Counted from the first letter of the stretch, positions 9,976 through 22,237 are shown. The stretch is 64,000 nt of DNA from Corylus avellana (GCF_901000735.1 NC_081545.1:17492758-17556757); one strand, 5' to 3'. The notes: generated from the sequence alone by a model not told the origin. A program made the numbers and translations.

Positions 9976-12482
9976 TATAATACCCCGACAAATCACCAAT
10001 TTTAAAAGACTAACAATTTACTAAGTAGTGACAAAGCATTTTCCTAAAACACGGTTTTATAATGCAAAAACCTAAACCCCTTATTAGTAACCCCAACCTC
10101 TTGAGGTTTTCTGAACAAAACCAAAACCTATACTCCTTGCCTGGACGCTCGCTACAGGGACCACCCGAATGTTCACCTTTAACCTTAGTGCAGGCATTTG
10201 CTAGGAGGACCACCACAAGCGTTCGTTGACTAGTCTTTGGGACATTGGGTAATACCCAAACGTACGCTTGAACCCTTTGATCCACTGACACTCTGAAAAG
10301 TAATTTTAAGCCATTCTCCACCTTTTCAGAGAAGGGCACACCTCCACCCCCTATAAAAACCCCTTTCTTCAATCCTCAGCCTCTGTCAACCCTAGAAAAC
10401 CCAAATCCTAGTTTGAGGAGTGGCTTGGAGTGAGAAGGAGGAGATCTTGGTGGTTTTGCTATCTTCTAATTTAACTTCTTGCCCAAACATCTAGCATTTT
10501 ATGTTGTACTTCTTATTTTGTGTCCATACGAGTTTTAAAGATGCCCTGACAAGATCCTGTACCTATTTTCTTACAAAGACCAAGAATGTTTTTAAAAAAG
10601 CTTTAAAGTCACCTTTGATTTCTTAAGTTTGTATGTTAGCATGTTTTTGTTATGTTACATGTGTACATTAGGAGCCTAGGATGAGATGTACCACACTCTA
10701 GAAGCATAAAACCATGTTTGGGCCTTTTGGCCAAGATTTTTCACTCTTTGGCCGAATGTTCGCCCACAGGGCCAAGCATTTGCCTAGAGAGCAAGACATA
10801 CGCCCAGTAACCTAAATATGCGAGCTTAGGGTTTCGATGGCCCCTTTCGTAAGATAGAACTTATTGTGCCACTCGGAGAGTTCTCTAGTACTGCATATAA
10901 TGATGTGTCATATTTCATTATAGCAAGGATTTGTGATGTTGCAGGACTCGAGCGAGTGCACAAGGTAAGTAAACACTTACGATTGCTTTCCTTAAAATGT
11001 GTGATATGTCAACTGACTGAGCACGCATATGATACGAGCATGCCTAGTTTTGCGTAACTTGGTAACTCCCTTAATAACTAGTTGATAAGATACATCGTAT
11101 GACATAGTACACCAGTACATGCGATATAATGGCCATGGGCTTATTGTATAAACTGGGTTCTATGGTCAAATGTGTGCAGATGTGATATATTGGTCTTGGA
11201 TCCAATGGTTATTTCATGACCGACGCAGCCTTAACTAGAGGGTCAGTACATAATATACATCATTAGTAGCGTTGGCCACCCGAGGTCGGACTCGGTCGAG
11301 CTACTGGTGTTATGGACGGTGGTGTACAATGGTTGGGGCACCAACATTGTATTACAGGTCCCTCGGGACAACGCCAACCCTGCTGAGAAAGGGTAATATC
11401 TCAAGTAGACCATATATGATAGTTATGACCGATTAAAGCATTAGTTTTCTGCTTTAAAACTCTTAGGTGATTGTCGCTGGAAGTACACCCCTTTCTTTAA
11501 ATGAAACTATACTTTTATGGTGTATTAACAAAGACAACACATTATTTCAAACCTTTGTCAAACTACACGTTTATTTTTGCTCAATAATAATTGGCTCATG
11601 TCGTACCCAATTGTGAGGTTTACTTACTAAGTCTTTAGACTTACGTGGTTATTACATCCTGCGGGGAACCTCTTTCTAGGAAGAGGAGAATGGCGAGGTT
11701 GCCGCTACGAATTTATCTAAGACTAAAATATTCTTGATGACGTCAGGTTTGATCAGATTACTATTTCTATTAGTTGCTCCATGTCTATCTTTCGAGGATA
11801 ATGTATGCTTGATTATTAGAGTTCTCAAATTTATTTCACCTTCCAATGCATTAACTCTGATTATGCTAAGAGGGGTGGTTTCTCAGTTAGCTACCAGTTA
11901 GCTATATTGGGATAATTGCCAGTAACCCTACCAAACTAGTTAATGCCATGTTTGTGAGCGTTACAACTATGCATGGCTTTTGTCAGGCATTTGGTCAATG
12001 TTTAGTTGTCCAAAACTGGTCAGCAAACATTCGATACTTATGGGCAAATGTTCGGTTGTGCTTTTGGACTTATGCCTGAAAATCTTGTCTGTACATTCCT
12101 AACATAGTGTTAGCAAACATTTGGTCCTAGCACAGTGTTCAGTAAAATAGCCATAACTTTTGCTACGGGTCTCGGAATTGCGTGTGTGACTCCATTCTGG
12201 AAAGTTCTTTCCGAGACAAAATTCATGGTATCTGTCCCAATATTTTTGAGCTCCTTCTTGGGATTCTAAAATATAAGATTTACATCTTAAGACGGTGTTT
12301 CCAATGCTTTCTCGTCCTTTAGGAATTGTTGCTTAACCTTCACACCATAATTGATCCCACACTCGTTGGTTACTATGTATAAGTTGATTCTTCAGTACTA
12401 CAAGCATTGGTACCTCTATTGAATGTTCGGTAACAGTAAAGTCTTAAAAATTCCAAGGTCTTCCACTTTATTAAATGAGAAC
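9976..12482 (+). mobile_element. chromovirus-type LTR (family C), 5' portion
   Basis: The LTR begins TATAATACCCCGACAAAT (expected TGTAATACCCCG), has a TATA box CCCTATAAAAACCCC near 10350, and a TTACTTACTAAGTC block near 11620 that is common in long chromovirus LTRs. Degenerate words AACATTCGG and GCATTTGG recur at 10745-10800 and 11980-12140. It is interrupted at 12483 by element B1; its likely 3' end (TTTTCGGGGTATTACA) is at 18501-18516. Without B1 the LTR would be about 2.55 kb, close to the 2.35-kb solo LTR at 56548-58894. Confidence 0.55.
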
Positions 12483-13902
12483 TGTTAAGTGCCAAATATT
12501 GCATATTGGGACTCCTTTATTTTCATTAGTTAATCCTTTAGCTGTGTCGTTATTTAATGTTTTGTTTTGGTTTTGTGTTTTTAGTATTTTATAGGTTATT
12601 GAAAAAAAACTACAGCTTTAAAGGGAAAAATGCAAAGTTTGGAAGAGAGCATAATTTGAGAAGACCTAGATGATGTGGTTAAGTTTAACCAAATCCAAGA
12701 AAAGGTTAAATCGGATTAAGGATTAGATTGTATTAAAGTTCAAATTGGATAAAATTTCGGATTGCATTCAAATTCAGATTCTGCAAACGTCTCAGTATTT
12801 TGACCATAACTTTCCTCTCAAAGATCGGATTGAGGTGATTCAAGTGGCATTGCAAAGCTAACTCAAAATACTTTAGTTCATTGTGAAGTAGGAGTTTCCT
12901 AATTCGGATGGTTACTATGCCAAAATTGCCCCGCAATTAAAGAACACAAATCTGGATGAATCCTATTCCGATTTCAGACTTCTATTTTGACTGGGAGACA
13001 GACCTCCAAATTATCTAGGTTTAATAGGGGTTCTAGGACTCCCCTAAGCCATCAATAGACTTCTTTGCATTCAGGAAAATATATACAATTCCAGAAACTA
13101 GTTTTGTGATACAATTTTGGAGACAGAATGTAATCCCCAGCTTTTCTTTTAGTTTAGTTTTTCTTTAGTTTATGTTTTATTTTTATGTAGAGCTAATTCC
13201 CAACTAAGGTTGAGGATGAAGCCTCACCGATGAAGAACATCAATACTTTCATATTAGTCTTTATTTATCTGATTTTATTGGGTTTAATAGTTCAATTGTT
13301 TTACTTCTTTTCAATGTGTGGAGTGATTCTTGGATATCTTTTGTGATTCAAGGATACACTTGATGATTTAAAATAATTTCACATAATTGATTGCTTGATT
13401 TTATTTGCCTAAATAATTGGATATCCCTTGTGATTTGTTCTACGAATACATTTAGTGTTTCAATTAAGATTGGATATCTTTTGTGATTTACGGATACATC
13501 TGATGACTTAATTGATATTGGATTCCTCTTGTGATTTGTGCAGTGAATGGATACATGGGATGGTTTTGATTTGTTTGAAGCATAGTAAAACATATCTAAG
13601 ATTTTAATTGTTAGAACTTTAGATTAATATTGATAAACATAGAAGTATGATGTTATGATTTGGTGAGTATGAATTCCCAAACCTTAATCTTTTATCTCTT
13701 AGTTTATTTTAATTAGTTTATGTTTGTCTCTTAATTTCAAAAATCAAAATTCAAAACTCTTTTGGAACTAGGTTAGGATTTAATTATATTAGATTTAAAT
13801 TGCTCTATAAAAAATACAATTCTCTGTGGGTTCGACCTCGCACTTTCAATCCATTAAACTACAATCGATTCATGCACTTGCGAGTTAAATAAATTTGCAC
13901 AA
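12483..13902 (+). mobile_element. B1 5' LTR (family B)
   Basis: A 1.42-kb LTR starts TGTTAAGTGCCAAATATTGC and ends AAATAAATTTGCAC, four bases short of the usual GCACAACA end. Its TATA box is destroyed: the 3' LTR reads CCTATAAATAGAC near 17605, but here the sequence is CCATCAATAGAC near 13050. Four units of GGATATC..TTGTGATT..GGATACA lie at about 13330-13560 in the leader part. B1 is old, judging from its divergence from its own 3' LTR. Confidence 0.85.
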
Positions 13903-13907
13903 GTTTT

Positions 13908-13925
13908 TGGTGCCGTTGCCGGGGA
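13908..13925 (+). other. B1 primer-binding site (tRNA-Asp)
   Basis: TGGTGCCGTTGCCGGGGA differs at one base from TGGCGCCGTTGCCGGGGA, the complement of the plant tRNA-Asp 3' end used by Athila-type elements. It lies six bases after the LTR end. Confidence 0.85.
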
Positions 13926-14445
13926 ATTGCTTAATTTTTGAAACCAATTTATTTCTAAATTAGTTTTATTGTTCTACTAGTTATAATTAGGATTTTATTT
14001 TTCTGCAATTTGTTCTGTTTTATTCCTGTTACTAATAAATAAAAAAAAAGATTTTTCTAGTTGTTTTTTGTTTTGTTTTTTTTTTTGGCTTGTTTTACAG
14101 TTCTTCCGCAGCACCGTCCACACACCCTTGCTAGTGTGATTGATCACAGCCTTGCTATGATAGAGTGCACTCGGGGCCAAGACAGCAAGCTCAAGCGTAC
14201 CTACGCTCGTTAACTACAGCATCTTCACTCAAGTGCGATTGAGCACACTTACAACAAAGGCAGTAATTGTAGGAATTCCGTAGATCTTTGCCAAAAATTT
14301 ATTTTTAGTCCTTTTTGTGAGTTTTTAAATTTTAATTTTATTTGTTTAGGTAGTTAGTCGTTTTTTTTTATTAGTTTATTTTATTTAAAAAAAATGGTTA
14401 ATGTTTTATGTGGGATATTTGCATGCAAAAACTTGAGGGGGAAGC
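13926..14445 (+). other. B1 untranslated leader
   Basis: The region between PBS and ORF is A/T-rich with no coding frame. Positions about 14100-14260 contain degraded versions of the GATCGAG/GTGCAC words (GTGATTGATCACAG, GTGCGATTGAGCACAC) that are much better preserved in family-A leaders and U3 regions. Confidence 0.55.
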
Positions 14446-15675
14446 ATGAATTTTCATTTTAATGATTTTAATGCCTCTCCTAGTTATAGGACACCAGCTC
14501 CTACCAAGTACCCTAAAAATGTTTTCCCACATAAGCCTTGTTCATACTGCTCCAATCCTTATCATCATTATAGTGATTGTCCATCATAGGAACAAGTTTC
14601 TAATTTTTCATATGAGCAAATGAACACCAGTTTCTCCAATCCAGGGTTTGATTCAAATTTCAATTATTACAACCCAGACTGGAGCAACCAATCTGATTTC
14701 TCAGGATCAACTCAGGCTACAGGAATTTATGCTCACCAATTTGATGAAGTGCACCATTCAGAATATCCGTAGTTTGATCATCAAGCTCAACCTCCTGTTT
14801 ATCAATCCATTACTCAAATGCCACAGCCTACACCACAATCATCATTGGAATACATGATGAAAACATTAATAGAAAAAGTCAATGAGTCCAACTCCCAAGC
14901 TATACAAGTGCTCAAGAATTCCAACTCTCGAGCTATACAAAAGCTAAAAGGTTTTACCAATTAAGTTGTACAGGAGCTGAGGAATTCAAACATGGCTAAT
15001 GGTAGAGACATACAAGAACTTAAGTTGGCCATGACCAAGGTAGAAAGATAGATCGGTCATCTAGTTGCTGACTTCAACAGAATGGAGGAAGAAGAGCATC
15101 AAAGTCAGCGAATGGCTGAAAGGCACTACATAATTGATGAGGATGATTCCGAAAATTCTTATCATGAGCATGGTCAAGTCACCATCACACTTGAGAGTGA
15201 GGAAATTGTGGATAACAAAGAGGAGGAAGAGAAAGAGGAGCAAGTTGAGCACCATGAGAATAGTGAGTCCCCAACGGATCCTAATCTGCCCAATGACATG
15301 GAAGTCCTGCCTGAATCATTGTCCCTCTTGAGACACATCAAGAGCCTAAAGCTTCATCGCCTGAATGTCTCAAAGAGCCATCTTATGTCAAGATATTCAA
15401 GGACTTGTGCACACAAACACACAAATCTAGGAACCACTATCCTAAGAAAAGCATTTGAAGCAAGCAATTCTACATAAGATGGTGAAATATCCTTCCAGAG
15501 GAGTATGAAGTTTTCAAGAAGAAGGGATGGAAGGGATTGGTTGGACATCCGCATGATAGGGGGAAGCGCTATAAAGTTTTCTCCTCCAGTTTATTTTCTG
15601 CACTTCACTCCACAAATTCTTTCTTTCCTTTTTCATTATATTGCATTTCTTTTTATTTGTTTTTGTTTCTAACAG
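14446..15675 (+). pseudogene. B1 Gag-derived ORF (nucleocapsid and C-terminal part only)
   Basis: The frame opens with ATG at 14446 and encodes a CCHC zinc knuckle CSYCSNPYHHYSDC near residue 32. A segment typical of the Athila/Tat Gag region after the knuckle follows (YNPDWSNQSDF), then a coiled coil with IQELK repeats ending QIGHLVADFNRMEEEE, and an acidic tail. No capsid (Retrotrans_gag) domain precedes the knuckle, and no protease, RT or integrase follows. In-frame stops occur at 14587-14589, 14770-14772 and at least twice more, and the tail shifts frame near 15330. The B2 copy shows the more intact form of the same ORF. It probably served, when intact, as an RNA-binding Gag derivative; that role is inference. 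Confidence 0.7.
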
Positions 15676-17036
15676 CAATTAATCTTTTGCTGTTTTGTTT
15701 CTGTGAAAAAAATATTGCTGTTAGTTTTTGTTGACAGGTGTTTTGGTGTTTAAGCTTGGAGGATGCCCTAGCCTTGGTCACACTCAGATTTCCTTACTTC
15801 TGGTAATGTATTTCTATACTACACATTGAGGGCAATGTGTAATTCAAGTTTGGGGGTATGGAAAAAACACTTTGTTTGTTTACTTTTGTTCTTATTTATT
15901 ATTTTTGTTCTTGTTTGTTTATTTTTATTTGTCTTTTTGCATTTAAAAAATTTTTGAAAAAAAAAAAAATTGTTCTATGTTTTTGTCAAGATTGAGTTAA
16001 ACTGTGACTATGGTTTGCATTTAATTGGATTGCTTAAAGGGTTGAACACATTATTATGTCATTAGGAGTTTGAGTCCCTTGACTTATTTTTTGGTAAAAG
16101 AGATTTCACTTGTTTTGAGATAAATGTTTATAAGCACATTAGTATGTTTTCTGTGAGGTATGATGTTTGAGCCTAAGCTTGTTCTCTTTGAGATTGGTTG
16201 GATGACCTATTGATGAATAACCATTGGCTTGTAAGATATATATATAAAAAAGAAAAATAAATAAATAAAAAAGAGAAGGAAAAAGAAAAGAAAGATCATG
16301 TTGAGTTTTCCGCTAAGTAACCGGACCTCTTGCCTCATTAAGCATTGAGTGTTCATGTCAAAAGGTGTAAAATTCAATGTTGATTTAATATATGGCTAGT
16401 CTGGCTTCGTAGCCTTTTTGACTTAAGTTACTAAGCCCTTAGGGATGTTCTACATCTAATGCCCTAAAGTCACCTGGCTTGGGAGTGATTGGCCTAACAC
16501 TTGTTACATGAGTTACTTAGAAAGCTTAAGAGAGTTAGACATTGCAGAGCCTGTAAAAAAAAAAAAAATGCATATCTTGCCTTGGTTGTTTCATTTAGTA
16601 GGGATTCTTACAAATTTTATGGAGCTTGTCCTGAGTTTAAGCTGAAAACTTCATGATTGTATGTTAATTACACTTTACACTTTTCAAAATATATGAGGTC
16701 TCAATTGTCCAATTATGAGTGATTTGATTTTAGATTTCCTTTTGACTGTGATGATGGTGTTTGTCTTTTTAAGTTTGCTCATAAATAAGAACCATGGTTT
16801 ATGTGAAACTTCTTTCTTGTTAACAACATAGTGCTACAATGTTTGTGGGTATCATTCTTGTTAAGTCTTCACGAGACTTTACTCATCCACTAGGGATGCC
16901 TAGGGGTTTAAAAGGCTTGTTGCATATGCTAAATACAATCGTCTCTCCCATGAAAGAGGATTTATGTTTCTTGCTTTCATTTTATTTGTCGTTTTGTTTT
17001 GCTAAGGAACTAGCAAAATGTAAGTTTGGGGGTGTT
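15676..17036 (+). other. B1 conserved noncoding 3' region and polypurine tract
   Basis: No coding frame is shared with other copies. A perfect hairpin ACACATTG-AGGG-CAATGTGT at 15821-15840 is followed at 15846-15861 by the purine-rich box AAGTTTGGGGGTATGG. A block at 16330-16560 (GTAGCCTTTTTGACTTAAG, CTTGGGAGTGATTGG) recurs in all family A, B and D copies in the window, followed by a poly-A run at 16556-16568. The terminal polypurine tract AAGTTTGGGGGTG is at 17022-17034, directly before the 3' LTR. Confidence 0.7.
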
Positions 17037-18437
17037 TGATAAGTGCCAAATATTGCATATTGGGACCCCTTTATTTGCATTAGTTAATCCTTTGGCTATG
17101 TTGTTATTTAATGTTTTGTGTTAGTTTTGTATTTTTCGTATTTTGTAGGTCATTGAAGAAAAACTACAGCTTTAAAGGGAAAAATGAAAAGTTTGGAAGA
17201 GAGCATAATTTGAGAAGACCTAAATGATGTGGTTAAGTTTAACCAAATCTAAGAAAAGGTTAAATCGGATAAAGGATCAAATTGGATTAAAGTTCATATT
17301 GGATAAAATTTTGGATTGGATTCAAATTCAGATTCTGCAAATGTCTCAGTATTTTGACCATAACTTTCCACTCAAATATCGAATTGAAGTAATTTAAGTG
17401 GCATTGGAAAGCTAACTCAAAATAATACAGTTCATTGTGAAATAGAATTTTCCTAATTCCGACGGTTACTATGCCAAAATGGTCCCGTAATTAAAGGACA
17501 CAAATCTGGACGAATCCTATTTCGATTGCAGACTTCTATTTTGACTGGGAGACAGACCTCCGAATTATCTAGGTTTAATAGGGCTTCTAGGACTTTCCGA
17601 GGCCTATAAATAGACTTCTTTGCATTCAAGAAAAGATATTGAATCCTAGAGAGCAAAATTCTACAGTTTTTCTCTTTTTAGTTTAGGTTTTCTTTAGATT
17701 TATGTTTTATTTTTATGTAGAGATAAATTTCCAACTAAGATTGGGGATGAAGCCTTACCGATGAAGAACATCGATACTTTCATGTAAGTCTTTGTTTATC
17801 TGATTTTATTGGGTTTAATATTTCAATTGTTTACTTCATTTCAATCTGTGGAGTGATTCTTGGATATCTTTTGTGATTCAAGGATACACTTGATGGTTTA
17901 AGATAATTTCACATAATTGATTGCTTGATTTTATTTGCCTAAATAATTGGATATCCCTTGTGATTTGTTCTACGGATACATTTAGTGTTTCAATTAAGAT
18001 TTGATATCTTTCGTGATTTACGGATATATCTGATGATTTAATTGATAATGGATTCCTCTTGTGATTTGTGCAATGAATGGATACATGGGATTGTTTTGAT
18101 TAGTTGTTTGAAGCATAGTAAAACATATCTAAAATTTTAATTATGAGGACTTTAGATTAATATTGATAAACATAGAAGTATGATGTTATGATTCGGTGAG
18201 TGTGAATTTTCAAACCTTAGTCTTTTATCTCTTAGTTTATTTTAATTAGTTTATGTTTGTCTTTTAATTTCAAAAATCAAAATTTAAAACCCTTTTGGAA
18301 CTAGGTTAGGATTTAATTAGATTAGATTTAAATTGCTCTTTCAAAAATATAAGTCTCTGTGGGTTTGACCTCACACTTGCAATCCATTAAACTACAATCG
18401 ATTCATGCACTTGCGAGTTAAATAAATTTGCACAACA
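17037..18437 (+). mobile_element. B1 3' LTR (family B)
   Basis: Runs from TGATAAGTGCCAAATATTGC to TTTGCACAACA. The TATA box TATAAATAGAC is near 17605 and four GGATATC..GGATACA units lie at about 17855-18090. No 5-bp duplication matches the flank of the 5' LTR, and the sequence right after it repeats the LTR/PBS junction (next entry). Confidence 0.85.
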
Positions 18438-18470
18438 AGTTTTTAAGAAGTTTTTGGTGCCCCCTAGCAT
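18438..18470 (+). other. second partial PBS junction after the B1 3' LTR
   Basis: AGTTTTTAAG is followed by AAGTTTTTGGTGCC, which is the start of an internal region (LTR-to-PBS junction) and should not follow a 3' LTR. It ends abruptly at CCCTAGC. This fits a tandem LTR arrangement left by unequal recombination or a second truncated unit. Confidence 0.55.
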
Positions 18471-18516
18471 CATAATTAAAGTGTACTTAACCCTAATTTA
18501 TTTTCGGGGTATTACA
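18471..18516 (+). mobile_element. probable 3' terminus of the interrupted family-C LTR
   Basis: The sequence TTATTTTCGGGGTATTACA is the complementary-type terminus of a TGTAATACCCCGA LTR. It is the likely distal end of the LTR that starts at 9976. Confidence 0.45.
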
Positions 18517-18837
18517 GTAATAGTACACCGAACATTTGCACCATAGTATTGAACATTTGGTAACATTATGAAAGCAATTTTAACCTATTCTCCACCTTTG
18601 CCGAAGCCAACACACCCCTTACTCCTATAAATACCCTCCCCTTCGCCCCTAAACCTACCTTACACCAGAAACACTAAACCTTGAGTGAGAGGTGATTTTT
18701 AAGAGAGAAGGAGAAGGTTCTAGGGCGGTTTGCTATCTCAAAGGTAAACTCTTGTCCATTCACCTACCTTTCGTGATATTCTTATTGTTTTTATGTTTCT
18801 TGTAAGTTTTAAAGATGCTATGATGGGGGTGTTATTG
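18517..18837 (+). mobile_element. second family-C LTR fragment (promoter part)
   Basis: The segment is homologous to 10290-10560: both contain TTCTCCACCTTT, a TATA box (CTCCTATAAATACCC here, near 18620), GGTTTGCTATCT and GTTTTAAAGATGC. It is a separate, truncated copy of the same LTR promoter region and stops near 18837. Confidence 0.5.
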
Positions 18838-18950
18838 TCAAAATACTGAGACGTATACAGAATATGGAATTTAATCAAGTCCGAGTTTAAATCCAATTAA
18901 AGAAATTCCGATTTAATCATTTCCTTGATTTGACTAAACTTAGGCTCTGT
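18838..18950 (-). mobile_element. family-B LTR fragment
   Basis: GTCAAAATACTGAGACGTAT and the following degenerate GATTTAAT words match the U3 part of the B2 LTRs (for example around 34032-34140). The fragment is only about 113 bp and is cut on both sides. Confidence 0.5.
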
Positions 18951-20464
18951 TTGTTTTGGTGTAAAATTATTTTTTGAAATTGATTTTCGTAATTTACAGT
19001 GTTTGGTGCGATGTAAAATGATGGTCAAAGTGAAATCATTTTCCGTTGACCAAAAAATCTTTCATTAACCACTGTAAATTGGTTTCCAATATTAAAATCG
19101 TAAACCAGTTTCCCCACTCACCCTCATGCTCAACCTGATGCCCGACTTTTCTATTTTTTTGTTCCCTCATGTAACTCTTCCCTCACATAGCCATGCTAAC
19201 CCAATCAAGAGCTTCTCCCTCCCTCAGCTAACACAAATTGGAGAGAATCTCGTCTCTTTGATTGATTTCAAGATCTCTTCTCTCTCGGCTGATCTCTTCT
19301 CTCTTCAACTTCTACATCTCAAGATCTATCTTTTGGCATTTGTATCTGAGGTACTTTCGTCTTTCTTGAGATTTGCGTTTTTTGGTGGTTTGAATCTCTG
19401 TTTTGATGGAAAAGAACATTGGCTTGATAAACAAATTTCATCTTTTTTGGGATTTTGAGTTGTGGGTTCCTTTGCTTGCTAGAATTGGGGCTGGATCTTG
19501 CTTTGTTGTGTGTTCACGAATTTTAACAGAACATGCCACAAGAAATTCCACTAGAGGAGTACATTCTCATGTGAGGGGCAAAATTTAGATGTATTTTGTT
19601 CTGTGCTCTATTGGGTTGGATTTGAGAAAATTTAGAATGAAGACTGTCCTAACGGCTATGCAGCTTCCCAATGCTTCATGGGGCGACATTGATATTTTTT
19701 TAGGTTATGATTGGATAATCAACATTTTAGCCTAGTTTTAGAGCTCAGACATAACCCATGATTACTTTTCTCTGCCAAAATATCTATGAGAGAAAATGAA
19801 AAACTGCAAAATTATCTGTTTTGTTCTGCCTAAATTCATTGGAAGTCATCTTCTTTGTTCTGCCTAGTTAGAGCCAACTGCTCTACTTCCCTGAATTCAT
19901 TGCATTTTGCAAGACAAAAGGAAAAAATATAGGTTAAATTAATTAGCTTTTCCTAGAGTAAATCATGATATCCCTTATTTATGGGTTAATAGTAACTAGC
20001 CAAGGAAAGCTATGGACAAAAAGTGGGTTTGTAATTGTGTATTATTGCCTTGATTCAAGTGTCTCTTTCAAGGTTTTTGTTATTAAAAGTGTATATATGA
20101 GGTGAGGTTGAGAATGTGGGATAGGAAAATGTAGCAGTGTTCATGCATCAAATACCTTCTTCTGACAAACATGTCAAGGTTTAAAAGTGTATATATTAGG
20201 TGTTTAAGGTTGCTTTATGTTACCTAACCTTGCTTAGCATTGGCGTGAGAGATATCAAGGTTTTGGGCACTTATTTATATTATGAGTGAGCCGGGGTTGT
20301 TAGAGAGAAAGAGACATAAGACTGAGAAGAGGCTATGTCTCTGTTTTGTGGGGCTTGATCTTGAAGGAAAGAAGTTGAGGGAGTAGAGAAAAGGGCAAAA
20401 GAAAATGAAATAATTTTAAAACAATTATATAAGATTGGTGTGTTCTTGGCTTTGTCACCACATG
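18951..20464. other. unidentified insertion, no supportable gene
   Basis: The block starts GGCTCTGTTTGTTTTGGTGT, similar in style to termini of common plant TIR transposons, and contains a CT-rich 5'UTR-like stretch (19200-19330). I could not find a matching inverted terminus near 20464 or a domain in any frame. Open frames at 19126-19458 and 19403-19588 look accidental. Confidence 0.3.
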
Positions 20465-20993
20465 AAGAATTTGAGATGCTTACAAATTGAAAACCCCAAA
20501 ATTGAAAGCTCCGAAGGCTAGGAAAACCCTAAACTTTCTTCTCTACTCTAAAATTTCTTACTCTATGGCCTCTCTAATTTTTTCTGGTGTTTTTCCTATT
20601 TATAGGGTTTTTCTAAGGTTTTTCTAGGGTTTTAACCTAAAAAACGGCGGAAGTCTAAAAAGTGGTCCATCTGGACGGGACTGTTGACCCTCCGAACGCA
20701 TGCTATCTCCCGCGTCCGCTCGATTGCACAATGCATTGGCTCGAGTGCACCACCCTCCGGATGGGACTTTCCACCCTCCAAACGGGCGCTTGACTGTTTG
20801 GGCTTGGTGACTTTTCCCTTGGTGATTTTTCTTCCAAACTTTGCATTTTTCGCATTAATTCTGTAACTTTCCCTTAGCAGCCTGCAAAACACTAAAACCA
20901 CCAAACTAGCACAAGACACCAGATTGTAATACATCTAAAGGATTAACAAATGCAAATTAAGGGGCTCAAATATGCACTATTTGGCACTCATCA
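20465..20993 (-). mobile_element. LTR of family E (3' LTR of the D1 element), truncated
   Basis: Minus-strand LTR starting TGATGAGTGCCAAATAGTGC at 20993, with a TATA box (CCCTATAAATAGG on the minus strand) near 20600. Upstream of the TATA box it carries CCCATCCGGAGGGTGG and words like GTGCAATCGAGCGGAC. It resembles the family-B LTR at its start but differs elsewhere. Its distal half is missing beyond about 20465. Confidence 0.65.
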
Positions 20994-22237
20994 AACACCC
21001 CAAACTTACATTTTCCTAGTCCCTTAGCAATACAAAACCAAAAATAAACTGAAAGCAAGAAACATAAATCCTATTTCGTGGGAGAGACGATTGCATTTAG
21101 CATATGCAGCAAGCCTTTTAAACCCCTAGGCATCCCTAGTGGACGAGTCAAGTCTCGTGAGGGTTTAATAGAAATGATACCCACAAACATTGTCAACACT
21201 ATGTTACTGAAAGGAATGAAGTTTCACACAAACAGTGGTTCTTATTCATGAACAAACTTAAAAAGACAAACTCCATCTTCAAAATCTTTAGGACATCCAA
21301 AATCAAATCACTTATAAATGGACAATTGAGACATCATATGTTTTGAGAGTGAAATTAGCATACAATCACTAGGCTACAATTAATCTGAAGACAAATGGCT
21401 TAGAACCTCAAAATTCGTAGGAATCCTTATCAGATGAAACAACCAAGGCAAGATATGCATTTTTTTTATTTTTTTTATTTTTGTCTTTGTGTAGGCTATT
21501 CAATGCTTCGCACCATTAAGCTTTTTAATTGACCCATGTAACGAGTGTTATGCCAGTGACTCCCAAACCAGATGGCTTTTGGACAATAGATGTAAACATC
21601 CCTAAAGGCTTATTAATTCAAGTCAAAAAAACCTATGAAGCCAAGCTAGCCATACCATCAATCAACCTGAACTACACACATTTTTACGCGAACACTCAAT
21701 GCTTAATGAGGCAAGAGGTTTGGTTACTCAGTGAAAAACTCAAAATGATCTCTCTCTTTTCTTCTATCTTTTATTTATTTCTTTTTTCTTTTTTTCTTCT
21801 TGTAAGCCAAGGTTATTCATCAATAAGTCATCCAACAAATCTTAAGATAAACATGATCAAGCTCAAATTTTATACCTCACAGTCTCTTGTTTTGCCCAAA
21901 AATAAATCAAAGGACTTAGATTCCAAATGACATGATGATGTGTTCAACACTTTAAGCAAGCCAATGAAATGCAAACCACAGTTACAGCTTAACTTATACT
22001 TAACAACACAATAGCATAGCACAAACCCTTTATTTTGTTTTTTTTTTTTTTTTTTTTTTTTTTTGAAAGAAATTGGAAGAAACGATAAAAAGATAACAAG
22101 AAACAAACAATAAAAAGATAATAAAAAGTGGACAGCAGTGTCTTTCCATACCCCTAAACCTGAATCACACATTGTCCTCAATGTGGGTAGAAATACAATA
22201 CCGGGAGGTGAAGAAAACCGGAGACTGCAGATGAGGA
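20994..22237 (-). other. D1 conserved noncoding 3' region
   Basis: In minus orientation this runs from the integrase stop to the LTR. It holds the CACATTGAGGACAATGTG hairpin (22167-22184), the adjacent purine box, the shared block near 21540-21720 (a poly-T/A run lies at about 21459-21480), and the polypurine tract next to 20993. The 133-codon frame at 21529-21930 is not preserved in other copies of this region, so I treat the region as noncoding. Confidence 0.6.

Noticed and set aside
10010..10372. 120-codon minus-strand frame
   Set aside because: It is antisense to the family-C LTR promoter region and includes its TATA box; no protein family is recognisable.
19126..19458. 110-codon frame in the unidentified insertion
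   Set aside because: It lies in CT-rich sequence with no domain and no supporting splice or promoter context.
21529..21930. 133-codon open frame in the D1 3' region
   Set aside because: The same shared block has stops and indels in all frames in other copies, so conservation is not at protein level.
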